From positions 1,116,001 through 1,180,000 of the forward strand of contig NZ_AZUK01000001.1 of NCBI RefSeq assembly GCF_000527035.1: a stretch of DNA of 64,000 bases, given 5' to 3'. Of this stretch, positions 40,961 through 53,771 are shown piece after piece. The stretch comes from Tolumonas lignilytica (GTDB taxonomy: Bacteria > Pseudomonadota > Gammaproteobacteria > Enterobacterales > Aeromonadaceae). The first letter of the stretch is position 1. The number at the start of each line of letters is the position of its first letter. The translations under genes and the position numbers were made by a program. The notes beneath the pieces are model-generated. The model did no database searches. It worked only from the letters and a program-made list of their open reading frames with translations, and had not been told where the DNA came from.

Positions 40961-42055
40961 CTATCGTTTTGGCAAATATCTCAATGGATTTACTGATTGG
41001 CCGTGATAACGGATCTCAAAATGCAATCTTACATCTGATGATTCGCTACTACCCATATCGGCAATCTTTTGCCCAGCTTTAACCACTTGTTGCTCTGTCA
41101 CCCGCAACGTATCGTTGTGTGCATACGCTGAGAGGTAATCCTCGTTATGTTTGATAATGATCAGATTTCCATATCCGCGAAGTGCATTACCAGCATATAC
41201 GACCCGTCCGCTTGCTGCTGCGACTACCGGTTGACCACGTTTTCCTGATATATCAATCCCTTTATTACTCTGATCCCCAGCATTGAAGCCACCAACCACT
41301 TTACCTTTCGTGGGCCATCGCCACGTTAATAATTTGTTAGGGATTTGTTTCGTAGAACCAGCATAGGCAGTTTCATTTTCAGCAACAACCGATTTTTTAT
41401 TGCTTTTTACAGATTTCTGATCTACTGCACGCTCCTCATGAAAGGAGTCTTTTGGACCAAAAGATGGACTGTTTGTTGCATCATTTTCTGGTTTAAGCTG
41501 GGGTTGCGCGGGAAAATGAATTATTTGCCCCGGGTGGATCACAAAAGGTGGCTTTATGTGATTAAACGCCCCAAGTTCTGCCAAACGAAAACCATTTTTC
41601 TCTGCCAGTATCGATAAACTATCGCCGACTTTAACGCGATGATCCGGCAGCGCTGTCGACTCAGTTGAATTATTTTTAGCTAAATCAGCATTAGGTAATG
41701 AATAGTGCAATACTTGCCCGGTATAGACGTTGTACGGCGCCTTGATCGCATTCTGCTCAGCCAATACACGTACATCAGCCCCATACATCCAAGCAATGGC
41801 ATATAACGTATCACCCGGTTTCGCGGTATACGCGGTACCAGGAGTCAGTTTCGGACGTTCGGTGCCTGTTATATTGGACACTGAAGGCGCATGTTGGTTC
41901 TCTGAATTATTTTTATGTGTAAATTTCTTCTGGTGACGATTACCCGCATCGCTAACCGGTGCAGGAACTGAAGAAGAAGTGCATGCGGTGATTGCCAGTG
42001 AACACAAGCACAACAGCAAACTGAAATCGATCTTTTTTATATTTAATCTGCGCAT
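40961..42055 (-). CDS. nlpD: Lipoprotein NlpD, two LysM domains and degenerate M23
   Basis: Outer-membrane lipoprotein that activates the amidase AmiC during septum splitting. A lipoprotein signal ends in LAITAC (Cys25). Two LysM repeats follow, beginning [20 protein letters not shown] and [20 protein letters not shown]. The C-terminal M23 fold has NKGIDIS where active enzymes have HxxxD, and RLHFEI in place of HxH, so zinc binding is lost as in other NlpD activators. ATG 42055 is favoured over GTG 42085. E. coli NlpD has one LysM. Confidence 0.94.
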   Translation of the reverse strand: MRRLNIKKIDFSLLLCLCSLAITACTSSSVPAPVSDAGNRHQKKFTHKNNSENQHAPSVSNITGTERPKLTPGTAYTAKPGDTLYAIAWMYGADVRVLAEQNAIKAPYNVYTGQVLHYSLPNADLAKNNSTESTALPDHRVKVGDSLSILAEKNGFRLAELGAFNHIKPPFVIHPGQIIHFPAQPQLKPENDATNSPSFGPKDSFHEERAVDQKSVKSNKKSVVAENETAYAGSTKQIPNKLLTWRWPTKGKVVGGFNAGDQSNKGIDISGKRGQPVVAAASGRVVYAGNALRGYGNLIIIKHNEDYLSAYAHNDTLRVTEQQVVKAGQKIADMGSSESSDVRLHFEIRYHGQSVNPLRYLPKR

Positions 42056-42081
42056 GAATACCCACGTTGAATTAATAAACT

Positions 42082-42708
42082 TCACATTAACTCACCATGC
42101 ACCAGAGGCACGAAGCGTACAGCTTCCAACACTTCTGTTCTGGTTCTTTTTCCATATTTTTCAATGAGTAGTAATTCTTGCTTATATTCCCCGACCGGAA
42201 TAACCATCCGACCACCGTCAGCTAACTGAGACAGCAATGCCTCCGGTACTTTTTCAGCCGCCGCCGTGACGATAATTGCATCAAAAGGTGCCTTGCTTGC
42301 CCATCCAGCCCAGCCATCACCATGTCGCATAGCTATGTTGTGAAAATCAAGCCGCTGCAATCTTCTACGTGCTTGATATTGCAACGCTTTGATTCGTTCA
42401 ACGGTATAAACATGCGGGATCAGTTGGGAGAGCACTGCTGTTTGATAACCAGACCCCGTTCCAACCTCAAGAACATTCTGGGGGTTATTCTCGATCAGTT
42501 GCTCCGTCATTCTGGCCACGATATAAGGTTGAGAGATAGTCTGACCGAAGCCAATGGGTAACGCCGTATTTTCCCATGCCTGATGAGATATTGCTTCATC
42601 GACAAAATAATTGCGGGGTACGTTAGCCATAGCCGTCAGCACTCGCTCATCTTTAATGCCGAGTTCTTGCAATTGTCTGATTAAAAGATAAGCGACCGTG
42701 CCTCGCAC
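42082..42708 (-). CDS. pcm: Protein-L-isoaspartate O-methyltransferase
   Basis: SAM-dependent repair enzyme that methylates isoaspartyl residues in ageing proteins. The motif [19 protein letters not shown] binds [23 protein letters not shown] is the conserved substrate loop. Start is GTG 42708, directly after the surE stop, with GAGGAG 11 bases upstream. That gives 208 residues, the E. coli length. The stop overlaps the upstream GTG candidate of nlpD. Confidence 0.95.
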   Translation of the reverse strand: MRGTVAYLLIRQLQELGIKDERVLTAMANVPRNYFVDEAISHQAWENTALPIGFGQTISQPYIVARMTEQLIENNPQNVLEVGTGSGYQTAVLSQLIPHVYTVERIKALQYQARRRLQRLDFHNIAMRHGDGWAGWASKAPFDAIIVTAAAEKVPEALLSQLADGGRMVIPVGEYKQELLLIEKYGKRTRTEVLEAVRFVPLVHGELM

Positions 42709-42709
42709 G

Positions 42710-43456
42710 TTACTTAAACTCCTCAACCCATGCTGTTAATTCAGAAACGCTACCGTAGGCCGTCATATCGACCTGCAATGGCGTGATAGATACATACCCC
42801 AATTCAACCGCCTGAAAATCCGTGCCTTCTCCCGCATCTTGTTTCTCACCAGGAGGTCCAATCCAGTAAACCGGTTTTCCTCGTGGATCTTGCATCACGA
42901 TCATTTTTTCACCGCGATGGCGATTACCAAGGCGCGTCACTTTAATCCCACGGATCTGCTCCAAAGGCAAATCAGGCACATTAACATTCAAAATCTGATC
43001 TGACGGAAGAGGATGAGTCCGTAAACGAGACACCAGTAAACATGCGTAATGTGCAGCCGAAGCAAAATGCATTTCACCGACCAACGATACAGCGATTGCA
43101 GGTAACCCCATGTGACGGCCTTCTGTTGCTGCCGCCACAGTACCTGAATAAATTACATCATCCCCTAGGTTTGCACCATGGTTGATCCCAGATACGACAA
43201 TATCAGGCCAGGGATCAAGGAGCTTATTCACCGCAAAATGTACACAATCAGTCGGTGTCCCTTTCACAGAATAACGCTTACCGGTTTCCAGCGTATCCAC
43301 TCTGATCGGGTTTTCTAATGTCAGCGAATTACTGGCACCACTGCGATTACGATCTGGCGCAACAACAACAACATCCCCCAGAGCACACAATGCCTCACTC
43401 AGACACTGCAAACCCTGTGCATTTATTCCATCATCATTGCTGACCAAAATTTTCAT
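42710..43456 (-). CDS. surE: 5'/3'-nucleotidase SurE
   Basis: Metal-dependent nucleotidase and exopolyphosphatase active in stationary phase. The N-terminus [15 protein letters not shown] supplies the Asp-Asp metal pair, with the Asn in [13 protein letters not shown] and the Ser in [12 protein letters not shown] nearby. Length 248; E. coli SurE is 253. It overlaps the end of truD by 23 bases. Confidence 0.97.
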   Translation of the reverse strand: MKILVSNDDGINAQGLQCLSEALCALGDVVVVAPDRNRSGASNSLTLENPIRVDTLETGKRYSVKGTPTDCVHFAVNKLLDPWPDIVVSGINHGANLGDDVIYSGTVAAATEGRHMGLPAIAVSLVGEMHFASAAHYACLLVSRLRTHPLPSDQILNVNVPDLPLEQIRGIKVTRLGNRHRGEKMIVMQDPRGKPVYWIGPPGEKQDAGEGTDFQAVELGYVSITPLQVDMTAYGSVSELTAWVEEFK

Positions 43457-44495
43457 CGTAACTATTTTCTCGTGTTATAACCAATTCGCGGATCAGGCTA
43501 GTTGCATAGCTACCGGCAGACAAAGAAAAATGGAGTTCTAACCCATTATCCAGCCAGCGCCAGCGTAAATCCTGGCTACGTAACACAGCCTTACGCCGTT
43601 CCTGTTGCATTCCCGACAGCTCTAATGCCCGTAACCAATCAGAATGAGCGGCTAATACGGCCGACTCCCAAGTCAATGCATCTCGCTGGCTCAGATTTTC
43701 ACCCACCCCCCATAAAGGCGCACTGGTCACCAGTTCGCCAAACTCAATGCGTTGCGCAATCGACTGTTTATCCATTTTCTTATCAAAAATCAGATAATCG
43801 TCGCTATTGTTAAACAACAAACAGTCGCCCAGCATGGGTTCATGCAAGCAATTATCGCGAACACGGGCGGCGACCACCTGATTGAAAATATAACTCCGCG
43901 CTGCCGATAAATAGATCGATCTTTTCTGACGATCATGGACTCGTCGTCCGGCAAACATCTCTTCCGCGGCTAATAAATTGTTACCATTATGACCAAAGCG
44001 TTGCGGACCAAAGTAATTAGGCACACCCAATTGTGATATCTGCTGTAGTCGCATATCTAAATCACGGCTTTGGCTCAGTTCCCGCAAACGCAGACAGAAG
44101 AAATTACCACGTAATGCGCCAGGTCTCAGCTTTTTATCATGCCTAATTGTTTGTAAAACTTGAATAGTATCAGATTGTAACCCACTCAAGTCAGGATCTG
44201 ACTTCCCCGGCAGATGCAAACCAAACCACTGTTCAGTGACGGCATGTCGATCTTTCAACCCCGCCCAACTGACCGCAGAAAGGGGGATACCAATATGTTC
44301 AGCCAACAGTTTCGCTACCCATGCGGTGTTTTCGCTGGTTTTCCGAATCCGGACAAACAGATGTTCACCCTGGCCTGACAGGGTAAACCCCAAATCTTCG
44401 ATCACCTGAAAATCTGCGGGTTCAGCCTTCAGTAAAGCCGTTTTTTCAGGTTTTCCGAAACGGTAAGGCCAATCAAGATCGAACGTTTTACTCAT
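43434..44495 (-). CDS. truD: tRNA pseudouridine(13) synthase TruD
   Basis: Makes pseudouridine at position 13 of tRNA-Glu. The catalytic Asp is in [15 protein letters not shown] near residue 80. The inserted TRUD domain covers about residues 155-310 ([17 protein letters not shown]). ATG 44495 overlaps the ispF stop by 8 bases. A longer reading frame into ispF is not conserved. Length 353; E. coli TruD is 349. Confidence 0.96.
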   Translation of the reverse strand: MSKTFDLDWPYRFGKPEKTALLKAEPADFQVIEDLGFTLSGQGEHLFVRIRKTSENTAWVAKLLAEHIGIPLSAVSWAGLKDRHAVTEQWFGLHLPGKSDPDLSGLQSDTIQVLQTIRHDKKLRPGALRGNFFCLRLRELSQSRDLDMRLQQISQLGVPNYFGPQRFGHNGNNLLAAEEMFAGRRVHDRQKRSIYLSAARSYIFNQVVAARVRDNCLHEPMLGDCLLFNNSDDYLIFDKKMDKQSIAQRIEFGELVTSAPLWGVGENLSQRDALTWESAVLAAHSDWLRALELSGMQQERRKAVLRSQDLRWRWLDNGLELHFSLSAGSYATSLIRELVITRENSYDENFGQQ

Positions 44496-44970
44496 CAGAA
44501 GAGACCAACAATACAACCGCTTCGACAGCAATACCCTCTTTACGACCGGTAAACCCAAGTTTTTCCGTGGTCGTCGCCTTTACATTGACTTGCGAGATTT
44601 GTGCGTCTAAATCTACCGCCAGATTATCGCACATTGCCGGAATATGCGGCGCCATTCTGGGCGCCTGCGCCAGAATAGTCACATCGAGATTACCTAGTTT
44701 AAAACCGTTTTGTTTTACCCGGGCAAATACATCGCGCAGCAGGATACGACTATCAATGCCTTTGAATTGTGGATCGGTATCTGGAAAATGCCGGCCAATA
44801 TCGCCAGCCGCAATAGCCCCAAGGAGAGCATCGGCCACAGCATGTAACACAACATCACCATCGGAGTGCGCGATGAGACCCTGTTCATATGGTACTTTTA
44901 CACCGCCTAGGGTACAGGGGCCTTCACCACCAAAACGATGGACATCAAAGCCGTGACCAATCCGGATCAT
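44488..44970 (-). CDS. ispF: 2-C-methyl-D-erythritol 2,4-cyclodiphosphate synthase
   Basis: Fifth enzyme of the MEP isoprenoid pathway, converting CDP-ME 2-phosphate to the cyclic diphosphate. The zinc ligands Asp and His are in [10 protein letters not shown] at the N-terminus, with another His in [19 protein letters not shown]. The motif [20 protein letters not shown] is conserved. Length 160; E. coli IspF is 159. It overlaps ispD by 4 bases. Confidence 0.98.
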   Translation of the reverse strand: MIRIGHGFDVHRFGGEGPCTLGGVKVPYEQGLIAHSDGDVVLHAVADALLGAIAAGDIGRHFPDTDPQFKGIDSRILLRDVFARVKQNGFKLGNLDVTILAQAPRMAPHIPAMCDNLAVDLDAQISQVNVKATTTEKLGFTGRKEGIAVEAVVLLVSSDE

Positions 44971-45650
44971 GACAACTCCTGTTGTTGCAGAATAAAGGCC
45001 GCCAGCGCCAGATCTTCTGGTTGGGTGACTTTGATGTTGTCCGCTCGCCCGGTCACCAGACGCGGTTTGAAACCGGCCAACTCCATTGCTGAGGCATCAT
45101 CTGTCAATACAATCGACTGGGATAATCCCGCATCAATCGCATCAGCCAAGGGTTGAGTTGGAAACATTTGAGGTGTCAGGGCATGCCACAGATGACCACG
45201 TTCGACGGTCTGCTCAATGCAATTTTGCGCATCGGCGCGTTTCATTGTGTCTTTCACCGGAACGGCCAGAATGGCACCGTCATCACTGTCTGTCGCAACC
45301 GAAAATAAGGCATCCAGATCTGCTGTAGTGATACACGGACGCGCTGCATCATGTACCAATACCCAATCCGTTTCGACGCATGCCAGACCATTTAATACCG
45401 ATATAGCCCGCTCTGGCCCGCCGATGGTGACTTCAATTTGGGGATGGCTGGCGATGGGCAGAGATGAAAAATAGTGATCATCTTCGGAAATGACCACCAC
45501 CACTTTGCCAATTTGTGGATGTGCCAACAAACGGCTCAGTGTATGCTCAATGATCGTTTTATCACCTAATGATAAATATTGCTTTGGCTTATTAGCCTGC
45601 ATCCGGCTTCCACGGCCTGCGGCGGGCACTACGGCGGTAAATGTCTGCAT
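44967..45650 (-). CDS. ispD: 2-C-methyl-D-erythritol 4-phosphate cytidylyltransferase
   Basis: Third enzyme of the MEP pathway, making CDP-methylerythritol. The nucleotide-binding loop is [32 protein letters not shown] and [16 protein letters not shown] are also conserved. Length 227; E. coli IspD is 236. It begins 3 bases after the ftsB stop, so ftsB, ispD and ispF form one tightly coupled unit. Confidence 0.98.
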   Translation of the reverse strand: MQTFTAVVPAAGRGSRMQANKPKQYLSLGDKTIIEHTLSRLLAHPQIGKVVVVISEDDHYFSSLPIASHPQIEVTIGGPERAISVLNGLACVETDWVLVHDAARPCITTADLDALFSVATDSDDGAILAVPVKDTMKRADAQNCIEQTVERGHLWHALTPQMFPTQPLADAIDAGLSQSIVLTDDASAMELAGFKPRLVTGRADNIKVTQPEDLALAAFILQQQELS

Positions 45651-45653
45651 GAC

Positions 45654-45971
45654 TTAATCACTCTTCGGTAGTGAACTTTGTTTATTTTGTCCGGCACTGT
45701 CACGAGGTAGCACCCGATAAAAGGTTTCTCCGGGTTTAATAAACCCCAGATCATTACGGGCTAATTCTTCGATCGCTTCCAGACCGCCTTTCAAATCTTC
45801 AATATCTTCTTTAAGAAGCATATTCCGTTCTTGCAGCTTTTGGTTATCAGCTTGCCGACGTAATAAGTTTTCTGAGACTTGTCGATATTCAACAAGTCCG
45901 TTTTTCCCGAACCAGAGCTGACGCTGAACCAACGCCAACAAAACTATCAGGATAAGGGTAAACAGGCGCAT
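45654..45971 (-). CDS. ftsB: Cell division protein FtsB
   Basis: Bitopic inner-membrane protein of the FtsQLB complex. One transmembrane helix (LFTLILIVLLALVQRQLWFG) is followed by a periplasmic coiled coil (residues about 30-65). The conserved GFIKPGETFYRV lies near the C-terminus. ATG 45971 has AGGAGGAG upstream, which decides the start. Length 105; E. coli FtsB is 103. Confidence 0.96.
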   Translation of the reverse strand: MRLFTLILIVLLALVQRQLWFGKNGLVEYRQVSENLLRRQADNQKLQERNMLLKEDIEDLKGGLEAIEELARNDLGFIKPGETFYRVLPRDSAGQNKQSSLPKSD

Positions 45972-46016
45972 GTCGTCTCCTCCTGGAGACATAGTTTCCC
46001 ATATTGGCATATAAAA

Positions 46017-46042
46017 GAAAGCCCCGCATGAGCGGGGCTTTC
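46017..46042 (-). terminator. Terminator of eno
   Basis: GAAAGCCCCGC and GCGGGGCTTTC form an 11-bp stem with an ATGA loop. TTTTATATG follows on the minus strand. It lies between eno and ftsB. Confidence 0.93.
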
Positions 46043-46069
46043 AGAAGCAAGATAAAGGAGGCTAAATAA

Positions 46070-47389
<1,320 letters not shown>

Positions 47390-47424
47390 TTAGATATGAA
47401 CTACAAACAAAGTTATAAATTGCA

Positions 47425-47447
47425 GTTGCGGCAATATATGCCACAAC
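47425..47447 (-). terminator. Hairpin between pyrG and eno
   Basis: GTTGCGGCA and TGCCACAAC pair over 9 bases with one mismatch around a 5-base loop. The T-rich run behind it is weak. It could be a partial terminator of pyrG or part of the eno leader. Confidence 0.4.
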
Positions 47448-47462
47448 CACGGATTTTGTCGA

Positions 47463-49124
<1,662 letters not shown>

Positions 49125-49242
49125 TCACGCAGATGCGTGCGGGAGAAACAGACGGGATGAAATTATACCGCAAGCCCGGGCTCCTAACAACGGGCAACAG
49201 GATACTCATTTGCATTGAACCGAGTCTTGCGTTACGTCAACT

Positions 49243-50040
49243 TCACTCCATTTGTTTGACTTGTTGCCAAACGGTCTCTAATTCATCCAGCGAACAGGCT
49301 TGCACCGTCCGCCCCTGGGCATGAATTGTCTGCTCCAAAGCCCGGAAACGACGTTCAAATTTATGATTACCGGCACGCAGTATTTTTTCCGGGTCAAATC
49401 CGAGATGGCGAACCAGATTAACATTAGCAAATAATAGATCACCCAGCTCTTCAGCCAGCGCATTTTTATCAACCTCTGGTCGATTCACTTCTGCGAGCAC
49501 TTCATCCAATTCCTCGTGGATCTTTTCAATCACCGGAGGTAATTCCTGCCAGTCAAACCCTACGGTTGCGCACCGTTTCTGAATTTTTGCTGCGCGCATC
49601 AGGGCCGGTAAACTCTGAGGAATGTCATCCAGAACGCTGGTCGATGCGGCATCTTTCTCCTGACGTTCTTTGGCTTTTTCTGCTTCCCAGTTGGCATTCA
49701 CTGCAGCCGTATCAGCAAACTCTTTATCGGCAAACACATGCGGATGACGACGCACCAGCTTTTCACTGATGGTATGCACCACATCCTGAAAATTGAATAG
49801 CCCTTGTTCTTGTGCCAGTTGTGAATAAAACACTACTTGAAAGAGCAGATCACCCAGCTCTGATTTCAGTCCGGTCAGATCGTTCTGTTCGATGCTTTCT
49901 ACGACTTCATAGGCCTCTTCGATGGTATACGCCGTCAGACTCTGCAAGGTCTGTTTTTTATCCCACGGGCAGCCTTTTTCGGGATCGCGTAATTGTTGCA
50001 TCAATGCCAGAAGTTCTTGCATGGGATAAGTCGGTGACAT
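49243..50040 (-). CDS. mazG: Nucleoside triphosphate pyrophosphohydrolase MazG
   Basis: Hydrolyses NTPs and dNTPs to monophosphates and can lower ppGpp levels in E. coli. Two MazG helical domains are visible. The first has GCPWDKKQTLQSLTAYTIEE and EEAYEVVESIE with LGDLLFQVVF; the second has EELDEVLAEVNR with AEELGDLLFANVNLVRHLG. Length 265; E. coli MazG is 263. It lies next to relA without the mazEF pair present in E. coli. Confidence 0.96.
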   Translation of the reverse strand: MSPTYPMQELLALMQQLRDPEKGCPWDKKQTLQSLTAYTIEEAYEVVESIEQNDLTGLKSELGDLLFQVVFYSQLAQEQGLFNFQDVVHTISEKLVRRHPHVFADKEFADTAAVNANWEAEKAKERQEKDAASTSVLDDIPQSLPALMRAAKIQKRCATVGFDWQELPPVIEKIHEELDEVLAEVNRPEVDKNALAEELGDLLFANVNLVRHLGFDPEKILRAGNHKFERRFRALEQTIHAQGRTVQACSLDELETVWQQVKQME

Positions 50041-50063
50041 AAGCGTTCCTGCTGATAAATAGA

Positions 50064-50091
50064 AAACCGCCGCAGGAGGCTGCGGCGGTTT
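50064..50091 (-). terminator. Terminator after relA
   Basis: AAACCGCCGCA and TGCGGCGGTTT form an 11-bp stem with a 6-base loop. TCTATTTATC follows on the minus strand. It lies between relA and mazG. Confidence 0.85.
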
Positions 50092-50104
50092 CGATGGTCA
50101 TGAA

Positions 50105-52336
50105 TTAAAGACGTTTGGCGCTGACGACATCGTTCATCTGGTTGATCTTCGCCAGCATGCGGTTCAGGGTTTCGATATTGTAAATTTCCATATCAATATC
50201 GATATCGGCCGTTTGCTGTTTGACGTTGGAACGGCTGCGCATGCCCAGTACATTGATTTTTTCGTTGGCAATAATGGTGGTGATGTCTCGCAGTAACCCT
50301 GAGCGATCGTTGGCGGTGATACGCACCGTCAGCTCATAACCACCGGAATAGTTTTCACCCCAGATGGCATCAATGATCCGCTCCGGATTCCGGCGGCTCA
50401 GTTCTTTGAACTGCTCGCAATCATCCCGGTGGATGGAAATCCCCCGGCCTTGCGTGATAAAACCAATAATACTGTCACCGGGGATCGGCTGGCAGCAGCG
50501 GGCAACGTGCGTCATCAGATTGCCCACCCCCTGCACAACGATATGTCCCTTACCCGGTTTGGTGTTTTTCATCCGGTGCTGGGTTTTATTTTCCAGCTGT
50601 TCCAGCAGACGACGATCTTCTTCTTCTGCAGTCGGTTTATTCAGCTTCTGTTCCAGGAAGTTCATCAACTGATTGATGCGAACTTCACCAGAACCCAAAC
50701 CCGCCAGCAGATCATCAAATTCCATCAGGCTGAGACGGGTATAGAACTCTTTCACCGCCGAGGCTAATTCATCACGGGAAAGATTAAAGCCATGCCGTTC
50801 CACCTCTTTATCGAGTAGTTCCCGACCGGCCAGAATGTTCTTATCGCGATCCAGTTTACGGAACCAGGCAGCGACCTTGGCACGCGCCCGACTGGTGCGC
50901 AGGAAAGTCAGGTTCGGGTTCATCCAGTCGCGGCTGGGGTTCGGCTCTTTCTGCGTGATGATCTCAATTTGATCACCGGTTTGCAGTTGATAGGTGAACG
51001 GGACAATGCGCCCGTCAATCTTGGCACCGATACAACGGTGGCCGATCATGCTGTGCACCTGATACGCGAAATCCAGCGGCGTAGCACCGGCTGGCAAGTC
51101 AACCACGTCGCCTTTCGGGGTAAAGACGTAGACACGATCTTCAAACACCTGAGTACGCAGCTCATCAACCAATGAGCCGGATTCAACCATGTCTTCCTGC
51201 CAGGCCAGCAGTTTACGCAACCAGGCAATGCGGTCTTCATAGGCGGCATTTTTACCGGCCTGCATCCCCTCTTTATATTTCCAGTGTGCGGCAACGCCGA
51301 GTTCGGATTCCTGATGCATCTGTTCGGTGCGGATCTGGATCTCGACGGTTTTCCCTTCCGGCCCCAGTACGACGGTATGAATCGACTGATAACCATTCGG
51401 TTTCGGGTTGGCCACATAGTCGTCGAACTCACGCGGAATATGATGCCAGTGGGTATGAATGATACCGAGTGCGGCATAACAATCCTGCAGGCGTTTCGTG
51501 ACCACACGCACCGCCCGCACATCATACAAATCGGAGAAATTCAGGTTTTTCTTCTGCATCTTACGCCAGATGCTGTAGATGTGTTTCGGACGGCCATACA
51601 CCTCGGCTTCAATACCGGCATCCCGTAATGCCTGTTTGGTGTCGGCCACGAATTGCTGGATATAGCGCTCCCGATCAAGCCGCTTTTCATCCAGCAATTT
51701 GGCAATCTGCTTATAGATATCCGGATGCAGATAGCGGAACGAGAGATCTTCCAGCTCCCATTTCAACTGACCGATACCTAAACGGTTGGCCAACGGCGCA
51801 TAGATATTGGAGATCTCTTTGGCCACCAGCACCCGGGTTTCTTCCGTGGCGTTTTTCACTTCCCGCAGACAGGCGATACGCTCTGCAAGTTTGATCACCA
51901 CCGCCCGCACATCTTCCACCATGGCCAGCAACATGCGACGCACATTATCGACCTGTGTGTCTGATACGGTGGCACTGTTGATATGTTGCAGGAAGCGGAT
52001 CGCGTCAATATCCACCACCCCCAGCAATAAGCGGCTGATCACATCACCAAAATCTGCCGTGGCTTGCTCCACCGTCAGATAACCGGGTTCGATCAACGGG
52101 AATAGGGTAGCCGCCTTGAGCGTATCCATATCCATATGCAGCGTCAGCAGAATGCCGATCATTTCCGCGCTGCGTTTGGACAGGCGTTGCTGTTCGCTCT
52201 CATCTTCAATTCGGTGATGACAATATTCAAAGACCGATAACAGAGCTGTTTTATCCGCTGCGGGCAGCTCCAGTGTTGTCATCCAGTTATTGAAGTCAAA
52301 ACCCGTTTTCAGGTGAGTATCACGCACTGCAACCAT
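50105..52336 (-). CDS. relA: GTP pyrophosphokinase RelA
   Basis: Ribosome-associated (p)ppGpp synthetase of the stringent response. The N-terminal HD domain has lost its hydrolase motif, as in other RelA proteins. The synthetase domain has VYGRPKHIYSIWRKMQKKNL and YVANPKPNGYQSIHTVVLGP. A TGS domain (RVYVFTPKGDVVDLPAGATP), a zinc-finger region (HVARCCQPIPGDSIIGF) and an ACT domain complete it. ATG 52336 gives the family start MVAVRD. Length 743, against 744 in E. coli. It begins 16 bases after rlmD. Confidence 0.97.
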   Translation of the reverse strand: MVAVRDTHLKTGFDFNNWMTTLELPAADKTALLSVFEYCHHRIEDESEQQRLSKRSAEMIGILLTLHMDMDTLKAATLFPLIEPGYLTVEQATADFGDVISRLLLGVVDIDAIRFLQHINSATVSDTQVDNVRRMLLAMVEDVRAVVIKLAERIACLREVKNATEETRVLVAKEISNIYAPLANRLGIGQLKWELEDLSFRYLHPDIYKQIAKLLDEKRLDRERYIQQFVADTKQALRDAGIEAEVYGRPKHIYSIWRKMQKKNLNFSDLYDVRAVRVVTKRLQDCYAALGIIHTHWHHIPREFDDYVANPKPNGYQSIHTVVLGPEGKTVEIQIRTEQMHQESELGVAAHWKYKEGMQAGKNAAYEDRIAWLRKLLAWQEDMVESGSLVDELRTQVFEDRVYVFTPKGDVVDLPAGATPLDFAYQVHSMIGHRCIGAKIDGRIVPFTYQLQTGDQIEIITQKEPNPSRDWMNPNLTFLRTSRARAKVAAWFRKLDRDKNILAGRELLDKEVERHGFNLSRDELASAVKEFYTRLSLMEFDDLLAGLGSGEVRINQLMNFLEQKLNKPTAEEEDRRLLEQLENKTQHRMKNTKPGKGHIVVQGVGNLMTHVARCCQPIPGDSIIGFITQGRGISIHRDDCEQFKELSRRNPERIIDAIWGENYSGGYELTVRITANDRSGLLRDITTIIANEKINVLGMRSRSNVKQQTADIDIDMEIYNIETLNRMLAKINQMNDVVSAKRL

Positions 52337-52352
52337 GAGACGCTCGTCCTTA

Positions 52353-53675
52353 TTATTTTTGTTCAAACAAGAAGAGAGATTCGACATGCCCGGTATGCGG
52401 GAACATGTCCAGTAATCCCCATTGTTTTAATGTATAACCCGACTGTAACAGTGCACAGTCACGTGCCGCCGTTACCGGATTGCAAGAAACATACACGATC
52501 CGGCGGGCTTTACTTTTTGCCAACCATGGCATGACCTCTTCGGCTCCGGTCCGCCCCGGATCCAACAGTATCAGATCATAACATTGTTGTTGCCAGGCTG
52601 CGTTGGCATATTCCGCCATTTTTGTCAGATCGGCGCGATGAAATTCGGTATTGACCAATTGATTCTGGTTGGCATTGTGAGTGGCCCGCTGCACCATTTC
52701 GTCAACCCCTTCAATGCCAGTCACCGAAGCCGCATAGCGTGCCAGTGGCAAGGTGAAATTCCCTACCCCGCAAAACAGATCCAGTACACGATCAGTTGTC
52801 TGAGGGGCCAGCCAGTCGCAGACATGCTGCACCAGACGTTGATTGACTGCCGCGTTGACCTGCAGGAAATCGCCGGGTTGGAAATAAAATCGCTGGTCAT
52901 TCAACTCATAGAAACTCGGTGGCACGTCGGTTAACGCTTCCGGATAACCGGTTGTTTGCAGATACAGCACACTCTCATGCTGTTGTGCAAAAGCCAGCAG
53001 GATCTCTTTATCTTTCGTCGAAGGTTTGCCGTTATGCCGAACCAGCATGGCGAGCCCGCTTTCGGTGTCATACAGCTCAATATGACCGATATCACGATAC
53101 GAACTGAGTGTGTTCAGCATGCTACGTAGTGGGCTGATGAGTACGGACAAGGCTGGCGTCAACACCGGACAACCTTCGATTTCCACCAATGCCTGACTCT
53201 GTTTTTGCCGGAAACCGACTTGTACGGCACGCTGGCTCTTTTCATATTTTACCGCCAAGCGACAAACACGACGGTAGGCCTGCGGTGGGCTATTTGCGAT
53301 CCAGAGTGGTGCAGGCAGTTCAATTTTGGCCAATTGCCGGAACAAACGTTGTACGCCGTCTTGTTTGGCTTGACATTGCACTTGCTGCGGCATCATTTGG
53401 GCGTTACAGCCACCACATTGATGAAAGGCCGGGCAAAAAGGTTCCAGACGCGCTGCCGATGGCGTCAACACCTGACGTAGCCGGCCATGCGCATACTGTT
53501 TTTTCTGTTCGGTGATTTGCACTCTGACCTTTTCGCCAGGCAACACTCCTTCGACAAAACAGGCTTTGCCTTGATAACGACCCACACCAGTCAGGTGGTG
53601 ATCCAGATTATCGATGGTTATCTCTACCGCCTGAGAAGGCAGTGCTTTAGGTTGGGGTTTGAAAAACTGAACCAT
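52353..53675 (-). CDS. rlmD: 23S rRNA (uracil-1939) methyltransferase RlmD
   Basis: SAM-dependent methyltransferase that makes m5U1939 in 23S rRNA. A TRAM domain at the N-terminus is followed by the [4Fe-4S] cysteines (CPAFHQCGGCNAQMM and a later Cys in VEIEGCPVLTP). The Rossmann fold has VLDLFCGVGNFTLPLARYA, and the catalytic Cys is in RRIVYVSCNPVTAARDCALL. ATG 53675 is chosen on family length: 440 residues, against 433 in E. coli. Confidence 0.95.
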   Translation of the reverse strand: MVQFFKPQPKALPSQAVEITIDNLDHHLTGVGRYQGKACFVEGVLPGEKVRVQITEQKKQYAHGRLRQVLTPSAARLEPFCPAFHQCGGCNAQMMPQQVQCQAKQDGVQRLFRQLAKIELPAPLWIANSPPQAYRRVCRLAVKYEKSQRAVQVGFRQKQSQALVEIEGCPVLTPALSVLISPLRSMLNTLSSYRDIGHIELYDTESGLAMLVRHNGKPSTKDKEILLAFAQQHESVLYLQTTGYPEALTDVPPSFYELNDQRFYFQPGDFLQVNAAVNQRLVQHVCDWLAPQTTDRVLDLFCGVGNFTLPLARYAASVTGIEGVDEMVQRATHNANQNQLVNTEFHRADLTKMAEYANAAWQQQCYDLILLDPGRTGAEEVMPWLAKSKARRIVYVSCNPVTAARDCALLQSGYTLKQWGLLDMFPHTGHVESLFLFEQK

Positions 53676-53771
53676 ATCTCTTGGTGGCTTATCGTTAGGT
53701 AGGTATGATGCTGGAAGAAAAGCACCGGAAAACACTATTGTCCCACAAGAACGGGTCAACAAAAACAGACT

